From Sphingobacteriaceae bacterium (GTDB taxonomy: Bacteria > Bacteroidota > Bacteroidia > Sphingobacteriales > Sphingobacteriaceae): a stretch of DNA of 64,000 bases. The notes beneath the pieces were generated by a model. The model did no database searches and was not told where the DNA came from. It saw only the letters and a program-made list of their open reading frames with translations. The stretch is taken from contig JAQSWM010000008.1 of assembly GCA_029266635.1 (NCBI GenBank), positions 186,001 through 250,000 of the forward strand, written 5' to 3'. Positions 16,062 to 24,751 of this stretch are shown here, one piece after another; position 1 is the stretch's first letter; every line of letters begins with the position of its first letter. A program made the translations under genes and the position numbers.

Positions 16062-16104
16062 GGTATTGTTAACTCAGCTTGGTCCCCCGATTAAAAAACT
16101 TTAA

Positions 16105-16956
16105 ATGCAAACACTCAAAATTGCCATCCAGAAATCTGGCCGGTTAAACGAAAAATCAGTAGCGCTTCTTAAAAACTGTGGCTTAAGCTTCGAAAATTAC
16201 AAGAGTTCGCTCATCTCCCCTGTTTCAAACTTCCCTTTAGAAATACTTTTCCTACGAGACGATGATATTCCTGAATACGTTCAGGATGGCATTGCGGATT
16301 TAGGAATTGTTGGCGAAAACGTGATCAACGAAACAGAAGTTGACGTTGCCTATCTGCAGCGCCTCGGCTTTGGTAAGTGCTCACTAAAAATTGCAATCCC
16401 GAACGATAGCAACATTCAAAGCCTCGGCGATCTGGATGGCAAAGCTATCGCTACATCTTATCCAGTTATCCTCAAGAAGTTTTTAAAAGAGAACAAGCTT
16501 AAAGCCGATATCCGGACAATTTCCGGTTCTGTTGAAATCTCTCCCGGTCTCGGCATGAGCGATGCAATTTGCGATCTGGTTTCAACCGGAGGCACTTTGA
16601 AGAGCAATGGGCTGCGGGCTTTCGCCGATGTACTTTCATCAGAGGCAGTTTTGATCGGCCGGAAAGGCGATGAAAACAACCCGGTTATTGAAGAACTTAT
16701 TCAACGCGTTCAGTCGGTGCTGCGAGCCAGAGATACAAAATATGTGGTTTTGAACATTGAGCGGAAGAATCTTGAAACTGCTGTGTCGTTGCTTCCTGGC
16801 ATAAAAAGCCCTACCGTTGTGCCTTTAGCTGAAGAAGGCTGGGTAGCTGTGCACACCGTCATCCCTGAACAAGATTTTTGGGAGAAGATAAGCGGGTTGA
16901 AAGCCGCCGGTGCGGAAGGTATTGTGGTGATGCCGATTGAAAAAATCATTTTATAG
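16105..16956 (+). CDS. hisG: ATP phosphoribosyltransferase, long form
   Basis: A 283-residue protein, the first enzyme of histidine synthesis (ATP plus PRPP to phosphoribosyl-ATP). It starts MQTLKIAIQKSGRLNEKSV and has DLGIVGENV near residue 66, DAICDLVSTGGTLKSNGL near 152, and a C-terminal ACT-like domain (ending EGIVVMPIEKIIL) that marks the long, HisZ-independent form normally feedback-inhibited by histidine. First gene of the operon, behind the leader peptide, with 5 nt to hisD. Confidence 0.97.
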   Translation: MQTLKIAIQKSGRLNEKSVALLKNCGLSFENYKSSLISPVSNFPLEILFLRDDDIPEYVQDGIADLGIVGENVINETEVDVAYLQRLGFGKCSLKIAIPNDSNIQSLGDLDGKAIATSYPVILKKFLKENKLKADIRTISGSVEISPGLGMSDAICDLVSTGGTLKSNGLRAFADVLSSEAVLIGRKGDENNPVIEELIQRVQSVLRARDTKYVVLNIERKNLETAVSLLPGIKSPTVVPLAEEGWVAVHTVIPEQDFWEKISGLKAAGAEGIVVMPIEKIIL

Positions 16957-16961
16957 CAGCC

Positions 16962-18248
16962 ATGCTAAAGACGTATCGGTACAACAGCCTCTCTGCACAG
17001 GAAATTGAAACCCTTACAAAACGCAATTCGGATGCAGATAATGGCATCCGTACCCGTGTTGAAGCAATCATTGATCGCGTTAAAAGCGAAGGCGATGCTG
17101 CTCTTAAAGCTTTTTCCATTCAGTTCGACCAGGTTGAACTAAAGGAGCTTTATGTTGGCAAAGAGGAAATCGCCCAACTTGCAAACACCATTGGAGAAGA
17201 GCAAAAGCAAGCACTGCAAACTGCTTACAACAATATTTACACCTTCCATAAAACGCAGCTAAAAGAAGAAGCCAAAGTTGAAACAATGCCCGGCGTGAGC
17301 TGCTGGCGTGAGAACCGGGCAATAGAGCGGGTTGGTTTATACATCCCGGGAGGGACTGCAGTTTTGCCCAGCACTTTTCTGATGCTCGGAATTCCGGCTC
17401 GGATTGCGGGCTGCAAAGAGATCGTGGTGTGCTCGCCTCCGCAAAAATCCGGAAGCATCAATGGCTTTATTGCTTATTGTGCAACACTCTTAGGAATCGA
17501 GAATATCTATTTGGTTGGCGGTGCGCAGGCTGTGGCAGCGATGGCTTACGGTACGGCAAGCATCCCGAAAGTGGATAAGATCTTTGGTCCGGGAAACCAA
17601 TATGTGACCATGGCAAAAACTATCATTCAGTCCACCACACAAACCGCTATCGATATGCCAGCGGGCCCATCGGAGGTTTTGGTTATCGCCGATGAAAGTG
17701 CAAATCCGGCTTTTGTTGCAGCTGATTTGCTGGCGCAGGCTGAACACGGGCCCGACAGCCAGGCAGTTTTGGTGAGCACCTCAGAAAAGTTGATTGAGAA
17801 GACTGTTGCTGAAGTAGAAAACCAGTTGAGAGTGCTTCCGCGAAGAGACATCGCGGCAAAGGCAATTGAAAACTCGTACGCAGTACTAACCGGAACGCTG
17901 GACGAAGCAATGGATTTCAGCAACCGCTACGCTCCCGAACATTTGATTTTACAAACTGATAACTGGCAAGCGCTCACCGGTAAAATCGTAAATGCCGGGT
18001 CTGTTTTCCTGGGGCACTTAACGCCAGAGAGCGTGGGCGATTACGCTTCGGGAACTAATCACACACTGCCAACAAGTGCCTATGCACGTTCCTATTCCGG
18101 AGTTTCTGTGGATTCTTTTATCAAGAAAATCACGTTTCAGCATATAACAGCAGATGGTATCAGGAATTTAGGTCCGACAGTGGAAATATTGGCAGAACTG
18201 GAAGGCTTGCAGGCGCATAAAAATGCGGTGAGCGTTAGGTTAGGATAA
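16962..18248 (+). CDS. hisD: Histidinol dehydrogenase
   Basis: A 428-residue zinc enzyme that oxidises histidinol to histidine in two NAD steps. Family marks are GLYIPGGTAVLPSTFLML near residue 125, FGPGNQYVTMAK near 207 and AGPSEVLVIAD, then the catalytic pair within APEHL and the TNHTLPTS segment. It starts 5 nt after hisG, consistent with co-transcription. The intergenic space to hisC holds a short dispersed repeat. Confidence 0.97.
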   Translation: MLKTYRYNSLSAQEIETLTKRNSDADNGIRTRVEAIIDRVKSEGDAALKAFSIQFDQVELKELYVGKEEIAQLANTIGEEQKQALQTAYNNIYTFHKTQLKEEAKVETMPGVSCWRENRAIERVGLYIPGGTAVLPSTFLMLGIPARIAGCKEIVVCSPPQKSGSINGFIAYCATLLGIENIYLVGGAQAVAAMAYGTASIPKVDKIFGPGNQYVTMAKTIIQSTTQTAIDMPAGPSEVLVIADESANPAFVAADLLAQAEHGPDSQAVLVSTSEKLIEKTVAEVENQLRVLPRRDIAAKAIENSYAVLTGTLDEAMDFSNRYAPEHLILQTDNWQALTGKIVNAGSVFLGHLTPESVGDYASGTNHTLPTSAYARSYSGVSVDSFIKKITFQHITADGIRNLGPTVEILAELEGLQAHKNAVSVRLG

Positions 18249-18255
18249 ATTAATA

Positions 18256-18288
18256 GACGTCATTTCGACGAGGCACGAGGAGAAATCT
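18256..18288. repeat. Dispersed intergenic repeat between hisD and hisC
   Basis: GACGTCATTTCGACGAGG and the downstream CACGAGGAGAAATC resemble the widespread Bacteroidota GTCATTTCGA-xxx-GGAGAAATC element. ATTTC and GAAAT at the ends are complementary. The repeat ends directly before the hisC start region. Confidence 0.5.
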
Positions 18289-18291
18289 AAA

Positions 18292-19341
18292 ATGAGCTTC
18301 AATTTAAACAATGTACTGAGAGAAAACATCAAGAACCTCGTTCCCTATTCATCCGCTCGCGATGAATTTAAGGGCGAAGCTTCTGTGTATCTCGATGCAA
18401 ACGAAAACAGCTATGGCTCTCCCCTTGCCGAAAGCTACAACCGCTACCCCGATCCCCTTCAACTGACCTTGAAACAGAAGATCAGCAGCATAAAGGGCGT
18501 TCCGCCGAGGAATATTTTCCTTGGCAATGGCAGCGACGAAGCGATCGACATCCTGTTTCGGGCTTTTTGTCGGCCGGGCGTTGATAACGTGATAACCGTT
18601 CCGCCAACGTACGGTATGTACGAGGTGTCGGCAAACATCAACGATGTAGCAATCCGCAAAGTCCACCTCACCCCCGATTACCAGCTTAACATGGAAGCCA
18701 TCGCAGAAGCAATAGATCAGAATACTAAAATGATCTTCATCTGCTCACCGAACAACCCCACAGGCAATTCAATAGATCGTGAGGATGTGGAGACTATCCT
18801 GGCGAATTTCAACGGGATTGTTGTGATCGATGAAGCTTACATCAATTATTCAAGGCAAAAAACCTTTATACAGGAGCTTACAGAATATTCAAACCTGGTG
18901 GTCCTGCAAACGCTTTCAAAAGCGTGGGGACTGGCCGGACTGCGCATCGGGATGGCGTTTGCCAGCGAAGAGATCATTGAAGTGTTCAACAAAGTAAAAG
19001 CACCGTACAACGTAAACGAGGCTTCGCAAAAACTTGCGTTGGAGGCTTTGAACAACATTGAGCAGGTAAATAGCTGGATCAAAGAAACCGTTGCTGAACG
19101 CGAAAAGCTTGTAGCCGAGTTAGCGAAGTTGCCCGTCGTTCAAAAAATATATCCCTCTGACGCTAACTTTATACTTGTAAAAACTACCAACGCACGAGCG
19201 ATCTATAATCATCTTGTAAAACAAGGCATCATTGTACGCGACCGTTCTAAGGTGGAGCTTTGTGAGGGTAGTTTGCGGATTACCGTGGGGACTCCGGAGG
19301 AGAACAAGAAATTGGTGGAGGCGTTAGAAAACTTCAGCTAA
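18292..19341 (+). CDS. hisC: Histidinol-phosphate aminotransferase
   Basis: A 349-residue PLP enzyme of fold type I that converts imidazole-acetol phosphate to histidinol phosphate. Motifs are [10 protein letters not shown] and YPDPLQ near the N-terminus, SPNNPTGN near residue 146, [10 protein letters not shown] near 178 and the PLP-lysine motif [15 protein letters not shown] near 207. The C-terminus has [19 protein letters not shown]. Length is standard. Third gene of the operon. Confidence 0.97.
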   Translation: MSFNLNNVLRENIKNLVPYSSARDEFKGEASVYLDANENSYGSPLAESYNRYPDPLQLTLKQKISSIKGVPPRNIFLGNGSDEAIDILFRAFCRPGVDNVITVPPTYGMYEVSANINDVAIRKVHLTPDYQLNMEAIAEAIDQNTKMIFICSPNNPTGNSIDREDVETILANFNGIVVIDEAYINYSRQKTFIQELTEYSNLVVLQTLSKAWGLAGLRIGMAFASEEIIEVFNKVKAPYNVNEASQKLALEALNNIEQVNSWIKETVAEREKLVAELAKLPVVQKIYPSDANFILVKTTNARAIYNHLVKQGIIVRDRSKVELCEGSLRITVGTPEENKKLVEALENFS

Positions 19342-19355
19342 ACCGTATTGTTACC

Positions 19356-19406
19356 CTGAGCGGAGTCGAAGGGACTTACAAACCAACATGCTTCGACTCC
19401 GCTCAG
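19356..19406. repeat. Perfect 16-bp inverted repeat (CTGAGCGGAGTCGAAG family) between hisC and hisB
   Basis: CTGAGCGGAGTCGAAG (19356-19371) and its exact complement CTTCGACTCCGCTCAG (19391-19406) flank a 19-nt spacer. Transcribed within the operon it would form a strong stem-loop. Relatives occur at 23703-23758 and 63531-63606. This is the REP-like element common in Bacteroidota intergenic regions. Confidence 0.85.
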
Positions 19407-19424
19407 CATGACAGAAGAGAGCAA

Positions 19425-20564
19425 ATGCAAAAAATCCTATTTATAGATCGCGATGGAACGCTGGTTTTAGAACCGGCAAATGAGCAGATAGACTCGTTCA
19501 CAAAGCTTGAGTTTTACCCCGGCGCACTGCAATACCTGCCGAAAATAGCTGCTGAGTTCGACTATCAGCTTATCATGATATCAAACCAGGACGGGCTGGG
19601 CACATTGGTACATCCGGAAGAGAACTTCTTTCCTGTTCACAACTTCATACTGAAAACATTTGAGAACGAGGGCGTGAAGTTCAACGAAGTCTTTATTGAC
19701 CGCACTTTTGCACGCGACAACGCTCCTACCCGCAAGCCCGGAACGGGGATGCTCACTAAGTTTTTTGATATGGAAACCTTTGACCTTGCAAACTCCTACG
19801 TCATCGGCGACAGGCTGAATGATGTGGTGCTGGCAAAGAACCTCGGCTGCAAAGCCCTATGGATTAACCAGGGACATGAGCATGGGAATCAGGAATTTAA
19901 ATCGGATGCTGAACAGAGCTTAAAAGATGTAATTGCGCTAAAAACAACGGACTGGAAAAGCGTTTACGAGGTCCTTAAAGCAGGTAAACGAGAAACATCG
20001 CACACGCGGAACACCAAAGAAACGCAAATAGAAATTTCCCTAAACCTTGACGGGAAAGGCGATGCAGAAATCTCTACAGGCATCCATTTCTTCGATCACA
20101 TGCTTGATCAGATCGCACGCCACGGAAGCATTGATTTAAAAATCCAAACCAAGGGTGACCTGCATATCGATGAACATCATACCATTGAAGACACCGGAAT
20201 AGCTCTGGGCGAGGCATTTGCCAAAGCGCTCGGCGACAAACGCGGAATAGAACGGTACGGCTTTTGCCTGCCTATGGATGATTGCCTGGCACAGGTTGCT
20301 ATTGATTTTGGTGGCCGTAACTGGATTGTTTGGGATGCAGAATTTAAGCGTGAGAAAATTGGAGAAATGCCGACAGAAATGTTCTACCATTTCTTCAAAT
20401 CGTTTTCTGATGCTTCAAAATCAAACCTGAACATAAAAGCTGAAGGGCAAAACGAACATCACAAGATTGAGGCGATTTTTAAGGCTTTCGCGAAAGCAAT
20501 TAAAATGGCTGTAAGGCGTGACATAAATAATATGCAGCTACCCAGCACGAAAGGAATTTTATAA
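19425..20564 (+). CDS. hisB: Bifunctional histidinol-phosphatase / imidazoleglycerol-phosphate dehydratase
   Basis: A 379-residue fusion. The N-terminal HAD-type phosphatase (residues 1-165) has FIDRDGTL near residue 5 and VIGDRLNDV near 126. The C-terminal dehydratase has the Mn-binding His clusters [14 protein letters not shown] near 221 and [16 protein letters not shown] near 247. It supplies two non-adjacent steps of histidine synthesis. Its stop codon overlaps the hisH start (TAATG arrangement), indicating translational coupling. Confidence 0.97.
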   Translation: MQKILFIDRDGTLVLEPANEQIDSFTKLEFYPGALQYLPKIAAEFDYQLIMISNQDGLGTLVHPEENFFPVHNFILKTFENEGVKFNEVFIDRTFARDNAPTRKPGTGMLTKFFDMETFDLANSYVIGDRLNDVVLAKNLGCKALWINQGHEHGNQEFKSDAEQSLKDVIALKTTDWKSVYEVLKAGKRETSHTRNTKETQIEISLNLDGKGDAEISTGIHFFDHMLDQIARHGSIDLKIQTKGDLHIDEHHTIEDTGIALGEAFAKALGDKRGIERYGFCLPMDDCLAQVAIDFGGRNWIVWDAEFKREKIGEMPTEMFYHFFKSFSDASKSNLNIKAEGQNEHHKIEAIFKAFAKAIKMAVRRDINNMQLPSTKGIL

Positions 20565-21163
20565 TGATTGGAATTGTGAGCTATGGTGCCGGGAACATCT
20601 TTTCCCTTACTGCTGCGCTGGAACGCCAGGGCATCAAATATGGCATGATTCACAAGCCTGAAGACTTCGAGCGTTACGAACGATACATCATTCCCGGCGT
20701 TGGGCATGCTGGAGCAGCAATGTCAAAGCTTAATGAAACCGGTCTTGTGCCATATATCAAAGCTTTAAAAAAACCGGTTTTGGGCATCTGCGTGGGTTTG
20801 CAATTGCTTACGGAGTTCTCAGAAGAAGGGAATTCCAACCTCACCGGCATTGTACCGGCGAGGACTCTGGATTTTGGCGAAAAAATAAAACTTAAGGTAC
20901 CGCACACAGGTTGGAACAAGGTGTACAGCGATCAAAGCGCTACTGAACTGTTTGAGGGCATTTCGAACGAGGCGTACTTTTATTTTGTGCACTCATACTT
21001 TGTAGAATTTAATTCTAAATTTACGGTCGCTTTTGCCGACTACGGAATAAAATTTTCCGCAGCGGTCAAAAAAGATAATTTTTACGGGGTTCAGTTCCAT
21101 CCCGAAAAATCCGGCGGAGCCGGAGAGAAGTTGTTAAAGAATTTTTCACACCTAAAGGAATAA
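20564..21163 (+). CDS. hisH: Imidazole glycerol phosphate synthase, glutaminase subunit
   Basis: A 199-residue class I glutamine amidotransferase. It opens IGIVSYGAGNIFSL, has the nucleophile Cys in VLGICVGLQLL near residue 78 and the His-Glu pair in FHPEKSGGAG near 178. It delivers ammonia to HisF in the heterodimer that makes imidazole glycerol phosphate and AICAR. The start overlaps the hisB stop. Confidence 0.96.
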   Translation: MIGIVSYGAGNIFSLTAALERQGIKYGMIHKPEDFERYERYIIPGVGHAGAAMSKLNETGLVPYIKALKKPVLGICVGLQLLTEFSEEGNSNLTGIVPARTLDFGEKIKLKVPHTGWNKVYSDQSATELFEGISNEAYFYFVHSYFVEFNSKFTVAFADYGIKFSAAVKKDNFYGVQFHPEKSGGAGEKLLKNFSHLKE

Positions 21164-21167
21164 AACT

Positions 21168-21917
21168 ATGTATATCATTCCAGCAATTGATATCCTCGAC
21201 GGAAAAGTTGTGAGGTTAAGAGAAGGACATTATGATCAGGCTACATTTTACGATGTAACGCTTGAAGAAATGATAGAAACGTACCAGTCGCACGGTACAG
21301 AATACGTACATATCATTGACCTGAACGGTGCCAAAGGCGATTTCAGCAATCAGAAGTTCGTATTCGACATCATCCGAAAAACGGACATGAAGGTGCAATA
21401 TGGTGGTGGGATCCGGAGCATTGAAAAAGTAAAAGAACTTTTAGATGCGGGTATAGATCGGGTGATCGTGGGCACCCAGGCAATTACAAACCCAACTTTC
21501 CTTGACGAGTTAAGTGAAACGGTTTGTACTTCCTACAAATGCCAGGACCAGGTTGTGGTAGCGATAGACGTGCTGGACGAAATCATAAAATATTCAGGTT
21601 GGATGGAGAGCTCGCCGATCAAGCTAATGGACTACGTTGACCGTTGCTTGCGATTAGGCTTTTTCCGCTTTTTATGTACCGACATCAATAAAGATGGAAA
21701 GTTAGGCGGTGCGGGTGTAGAGCTTTACCAAAAACTGTTAGACCACTCTCCTTTCATAAAACTGATCGCATCCGGCGGTATTAGCTCAATGGCTGATATT
21801 GAAACTTTGCAGGAAATAAGAGTGGAATCATGTGTGGTGGGCAAAGCGATCTACGAGAAGCGCATTACGATCGAAGAAATCAAGGACTGGAATTTGAAAG
21901 CGCTGATTTCGTTCTAA
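21168..21917 (+). CDS. hisA: ProFAR isomerase
   Basis: A 249-residue (beta/alpha)8 barrel with IIPAIDILDGKVVRLREG at the N-terminus (catalytic Asp8), VQYGGGIRS near residue 77, VVAIDVLDE near 128 (second catalytic Asp region) and IASGGISS near 197. It converts the ProFAR intermediate to PRFAR, the substrate of HisFH. It starts 4 nt after hisH. In most operons hisF would follow immediately; here a DUF559-coding insert intervenes. Confidence 0.96.
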   Translation: MYIIPAIDILDGKVVRLREGHYDQATFYDVTLEEMIETYQSHGTEYVHIIDLNGAKGDFSNQKFVFDIIRKTDMKVQYGGGIRSIEKVKELLDAGIDRVIVGTQAITNPTFLDELSETVCTSYKCQDQVVVAIDVLDEIIKYSGWMESSPIKLMDYVDRCLRLGFFRFLCTDINKDGKLGGAGVELYQKLLDHSPFIKLIASGGISSMADIETLQEIRVESCVVGKAIYEKRITIEEIKDWNLKALISF

Positions 21918-21943
21918 CCCCGAGCAGCCCCTAACCCCTAAAG
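21914..21943. repeat. Left flank repeat of the DUF559 insert
   Basis: From the hisA stop codon onward the sequence reads TCTAACCCCGAGCAGCCCCT followed by AACCCCTAAAGGGG. CCCCT and AGGGG pair internally. Read in the opposite direction, the right flank (22330-22356) starts TTAACCCCCCGCCCCCTGAG and then AGGGGG, so the two flanks are imperfect inverted copies. Confidence 0.7.
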
Positions 21944-21968
21944 GGGAAACCCATCACTCTCACCCGCA

Positions 21969-23105
21969 ATGAGCAGGAGATTACACTTAGGTGCAACACC
22001 GATTATATTTCAAAATGCTCATTCGCTTCGGCAGCATATGACTTCCGCCGAGATGGTATTGTGGGAGAAATTGAGTGGTAGTCAGCTAGGAGCGAAATTC
22101 AGAAGACAGCATCCAATAGGTTTATACATTGCTGATTTTTATTGCCACAAATACAGGCTCATTGTAGAAGTTGATGGTTCAATTCACAATCAGCCTGAGA
22201 TAGCGGAACATGATAAGACACGTCAAACTCATTTGGAAGCTGAGGGTTTCACAGTTATTCGCTTCACCAACCAACAGATTTACAAAGACCTTGAATCGGT
22301 CTTAACTACCATACTATCACACATGCAGCACCCCCTCTCAGGGGGCGGGGGGTTAACAAAGCGAATCATCCCCTGCCTGGACGTTAAAGACGGACGAACA
22401 GTAAAGGGCGTAAACTTCGTTGACCTTCGTGACGCCGGCGATCCGGTCGAGCTTGCCTGGCAATATTCCAGGCAAGGTGCGGATGAGCTCGTATTCCTTG
22501 ACATTACTGCCACCCATGAGCGCAGAAAGACTATGGCGGAGCTGGTCAAAGCTGTAGCCAGAAATGTAAATATTCCCTTCACCATTGGTGGTGGCATCAA
22601 TGAAATAGCTGATGCCGACATTCTCTTAAACTCTGGCGCCGACAAAATCTCCATCAACTCTGCTGCAGTGCGCAGGCCTGAGCTTATTAACGAACTCGCA
22701 GCAGCTTTCGGAAAGCAATTTGTGGTGGTGGCAGTAGATACGAAATACGTGAATGGAAGAAATATGGTCCACCTTAACGGCGGGCGGCTCATTACCGAGA
22801 TTGAAACTGAAAGTTGGATAAAAGAAGCGCAGGAACGCGGCGCAGGCGAAATCCTCCTCACCTCCATGGATCATGACGGCACAAAAGGAGGATTCGATAA
22901 CACCCTTCTAAAAAAGATAAACGATAGTATTTCTATACCTTTGATCGCATCGGGCGGTGCCGGAAGCGTGCAACACTTTGTTGATGTTTTCGAGCAAACA
23001 GATGTAGATGCCGCACTGGCAGCATCGGTCTTTCATTACGGAGAGATCCTCATCCCCGACCTGAAACACATTTTGAAAGAAAATAATATCGAAGTAAGGA
23101 TATAA
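21969..23105 (+). CDS. hisF: DUF559 nuclease-like domain fused to HisF (imidazole glycerol phosphate synthase, cyclase subunit)
   Basis: One uninterrupted 378-codon frame. Residues 10-118 are a DUF559 domain (very-short-patch-repair-endonuclease-like fold): [35 protein letters not shown] and [12 protein letters not shown], then [21 protein letters not shown] Gly-rich linker (HPLSGGGG) joins it to a complete HisF barrel beginning [19 protein letters not shown] at residue 129, with catalytic Asp138 and a second Asp in [10 protein letters not shown]. An in-frame ATG at 22323 (residue 119) could give a nearly normal-length HisF, 260 residues, without the nuclease-like part. The hisF native initiator Met is absent, replaced by GGG. 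The stop is one base before hisIE. Confidence 0.93.
   Translation: MSRRLHLGATPIIFQNAHSLRQHMTSAEMVLWEKLSGSQLGAKFRRQHPIGLYIADFYCHKYRLIVEVDGSIHNQPEIAEHDKTRQTHLEAEGFTVIRFTNQQIYKDLESVLTTILSHMQHPLSGGGGLTKRIIPCLDVKDGRTVKGVNFVDLRDAGDPVELAWQYSRQGADELVFLDITATHERRKTMAELVKAVARNVNIPFTIGGGINEIADADILLNSGADKISINSAAVRRPELINELAAAFGKQFVVVAVDTKYVNGRNMVHLNGGRLITEIETESWIKEAQERGAGEILLTSMDHDGTKGGFDNTLLKKINDSISIPLIASGGAGSVQHFVDVFEQTDVDAALAASVFHYGEILIPDLKHILKENNIEVRI
22330..22356. repeat. Right flank repeat of the DUF559 insert, translated as linker
   Basis: CACCCCCTCTCAGGGGGCGG continues to GGGGTTAA. CCCCCT-CTC-AGGGGG is an internal palindrome. Its reverse complement resembles the left flank at 21914-21943. It encodes the HPLSGGGG linker between DUF559 and HisF. 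Confidence 0.7.
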
Positions 23106-23106
23106 C

Positions 23107-23694
23107 ATGCAGATAGATTTTAGCAAATCGCAGGGGCTTGTGCCGGTGATCATACAAGACGAACAGACGCTTGAAGTGCTCATGCTCGGCTACATGAACC
23201 AGGAAGCATACGATAAGACCTGCGCCGAAAACAAGGTGACTTTCTTTTCGCGGACTAAGAACCGCTTATGGACCAAAGGCGAAGAGAGTGGCAATTTCCT
23301 GCATGTAAAAAGCATCAGTATAGATTGCGATAATGACACCTTGCTCATCCTTGCAAAACCTCAGGGTCCAACCTGCCACACCGGTTCAAGAAGCTGCTTC
23401 AAAACCGCATACAATCAAAATTTCATATTTCAACTGGAGCAGATCATCGCCGACAGGTATGAAAATCCGGTTGAAACTTCGTATGTGAACAAGTTGAGAA
23501 GCAAAGGCTTGAACAAGATTGCGCAAAAGGTTGGTGAAGAAGGAGTTGAAACGGTTATTGCGGCGCTTGCAGAAACAGAGACTGATCTGATCAATGAATC
23601 ATCCGACCTAATCTTCCATTTGCTGGTGCTTCTGAAAGAGAAAAACCTTGATTTGAAAACGATCGCAGGCAATTTGGAGCAGAGACATAAATAA
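23107..23694 (+). CDS. hisIE: Bifunctional phosphoribosyl-AMP cyclohydrolase / phosphoribosyl-ATP pyrophosphatase
   Basis: A 195-residue fusion. The HisI part (residues 1-105) has EVLMLGYMNQEAY, FFSRTKNRLWTKGEESGNFL and the Zn/Mg-binding GPTCHTGSRSCF. The HisE part has the MazG-like helical pattern KIAQKVGEEGVETVIAAL with the acidic cluster SSDLIFHLLVLL. It carries steps 2 and 3 of the pathway. The ATG follows the hisF stop by one nucleotide. Last gene of the operon. Confidence 0.96.
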   Translation: MQIDFSKSQGLVPVIIQDEQTLEVLMLGYMNQEAYDKTCAENKVTFFSRTKNRLWTKGEESGNFLHVKSISIDCDNDTLLILAKPQGPTCHTGSRSCFKTAYNQNFIFQLEQIIADRYENPVETSYVNKLRSKGLNKIAQKVGEEGVETVIAALAETETDLINESSDLIFHLLVLLKEKNLDLKTIAGNLEQRHK

Positions 23695-23702
23695 TTTTCA
23701 TT

Positions 23703-23758
23703 GTCATGCTGGGCGTAGTCGAATCATGTTAATTGACCCTCGACTCTGCTCAGGGTCA
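23703..23758. repeat. Imperfect copy of the CTGAGCGGAGTCGAAG repeat after hisIE
   Basis: GTCATGCTGGGCGTAGTCGA on the left and CGACTCTGCTCAGGGTCAC on the right are imperfect inverted copies of the family seen at 19356-19406. The repeat closes the histidine operon and may act in transcript processing or termination. Confidence 0.65.
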
Positions 23759-23771
23759 CACCATAAGCACA

Positions 23772-24680
23772 ATGATCCAAGTCAATCGCATAGCAGAACT
23801 CCCCGGGCACCAAAATCCAATCTTCACGGTTGAGCCATCGCAAAAGCCCGGGATATTTTTTACCGCAGGAAACGACAAGGGCGTAGTGGAATGGAGCCTC
23901 AAAACGATGAGCTTCATCAAAGTAATGTTTCCGGTAAAGAGTTCCGTGTACGCTATTCACTGTGTTCCGGGCAAGCCGCTTCTTACCGTAGGCGAACGAA
24001 GTGGTGAGATCAGCATTTTCAATTTTGTTGAGCAGAAGATCACAAAAAGCCTTACCCTTCACCGGCTCCCCGTGTTTGATATAAAGTCGATTTTATCCAA
24101 AAACGAACTCGTAGCTTCATCAGAAGATGGGACTGTTTCTGTATGGAGCCTTGACGATTATAGTAAACTGTTTCAGTTTAAGGTGGCTGAGGATACAGTG
24201 CGGGTAATTGCAGTGAGTCCAGACGAAAACCTGATCGCCCTCGGTTGTAAAGACAATGTGATCTATCTCTACGATTCAAAAGACTACACCCTTGTGGCCA
24301 CTCTTACCGGCCACACAATGCCCATCACTTCCCTCCACTTCTCTCCCGACGGCAAGTTTCTTCTATCGGGTAGCCGGGATGCACAATTGAAGGTTTGGGC
24401 GACCAGCGATTACCAACTGCAGGAGTCCATCCCCGCTCACCTGTTCACCATTTACGACATCAAATTCCATCCCACAAAACCCATCTTTGCCACTGCCAGC
24501 CGGGATAAAAGCATCAAGATCTGGGATGCTGAGACCTACACGCTTCTAAAAACCATTAGCAGAGAAAAAGGAATGGACGGGCACCGCCTGTCGGTAAACA
24601 AGATTGCCTGGGAAAGCCATACAGAACGGTTGATCTCCGTTGGGGATGACAAACTAGTCCTTGTTTGGGAAATCGCTTAA
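23772..24680 (+). CDS. WD40 repeat beta-propeller protein
   Basis: A 302-residue protein composed of about seven WD40 repeats, with recognisable GH-WD cores such as LTGHTMPITSLHFSPDGKFL, followed by SGSRDAQLKVW, and ATASRDKSIKIWDAETY. The start at 23772 (MIQVNRIAELPGH) is the first ATG beyond the repeat sequence. There is no signal peptide, so it is cytoplasmic and probably a protein-interaction scaffold. The partner is not evident from neighbours. Confidence 0.88.
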   Translation: MIQVNRIAELPGHQNPIFTVEPSQKPGIFFTAGNDKGVVEWSLKTMSFIKVMFPVKSSVYAIHCVPGKPLLTVGERSGEISIFNFVEQKITKSLTLHRLPVFDIKSILSKNELVASSEDGTVSVWSLDDYSKLFQFKVAEDTVRVIAVSPDENLIALGCKDNVIYLYDSKDYTLVATLTGHTMPITSLHFSPDGKFLLSGSRDAQLKVWATSDYQLQESIPAHLFTIYDIKFHPTKPIFATASRDKSIKIWDAETYTLLKTISREKGMDGHRLSVNKIAWESHTERLISVGDDKLVLVWEIA

Positions 24681-24751
24681 AGAGCTGCCGCTCATTTAAA
24701 GGAAACTAAAAGACGATACTACTGTTTTAAAGTTGAACTTGAAAAAACGCT

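Noticed and set aside
16062-16104. Intrinsic terminator before hisG
   Set aside because: No GC-rich stem followed by a T-run is visible, so a classical terminator was not annotated.
23724-24062. Minus-strand 112-codon frame opposite the WD40 gene
   Set aside because: It is a shadow of the well supported WD40 coding sequence.
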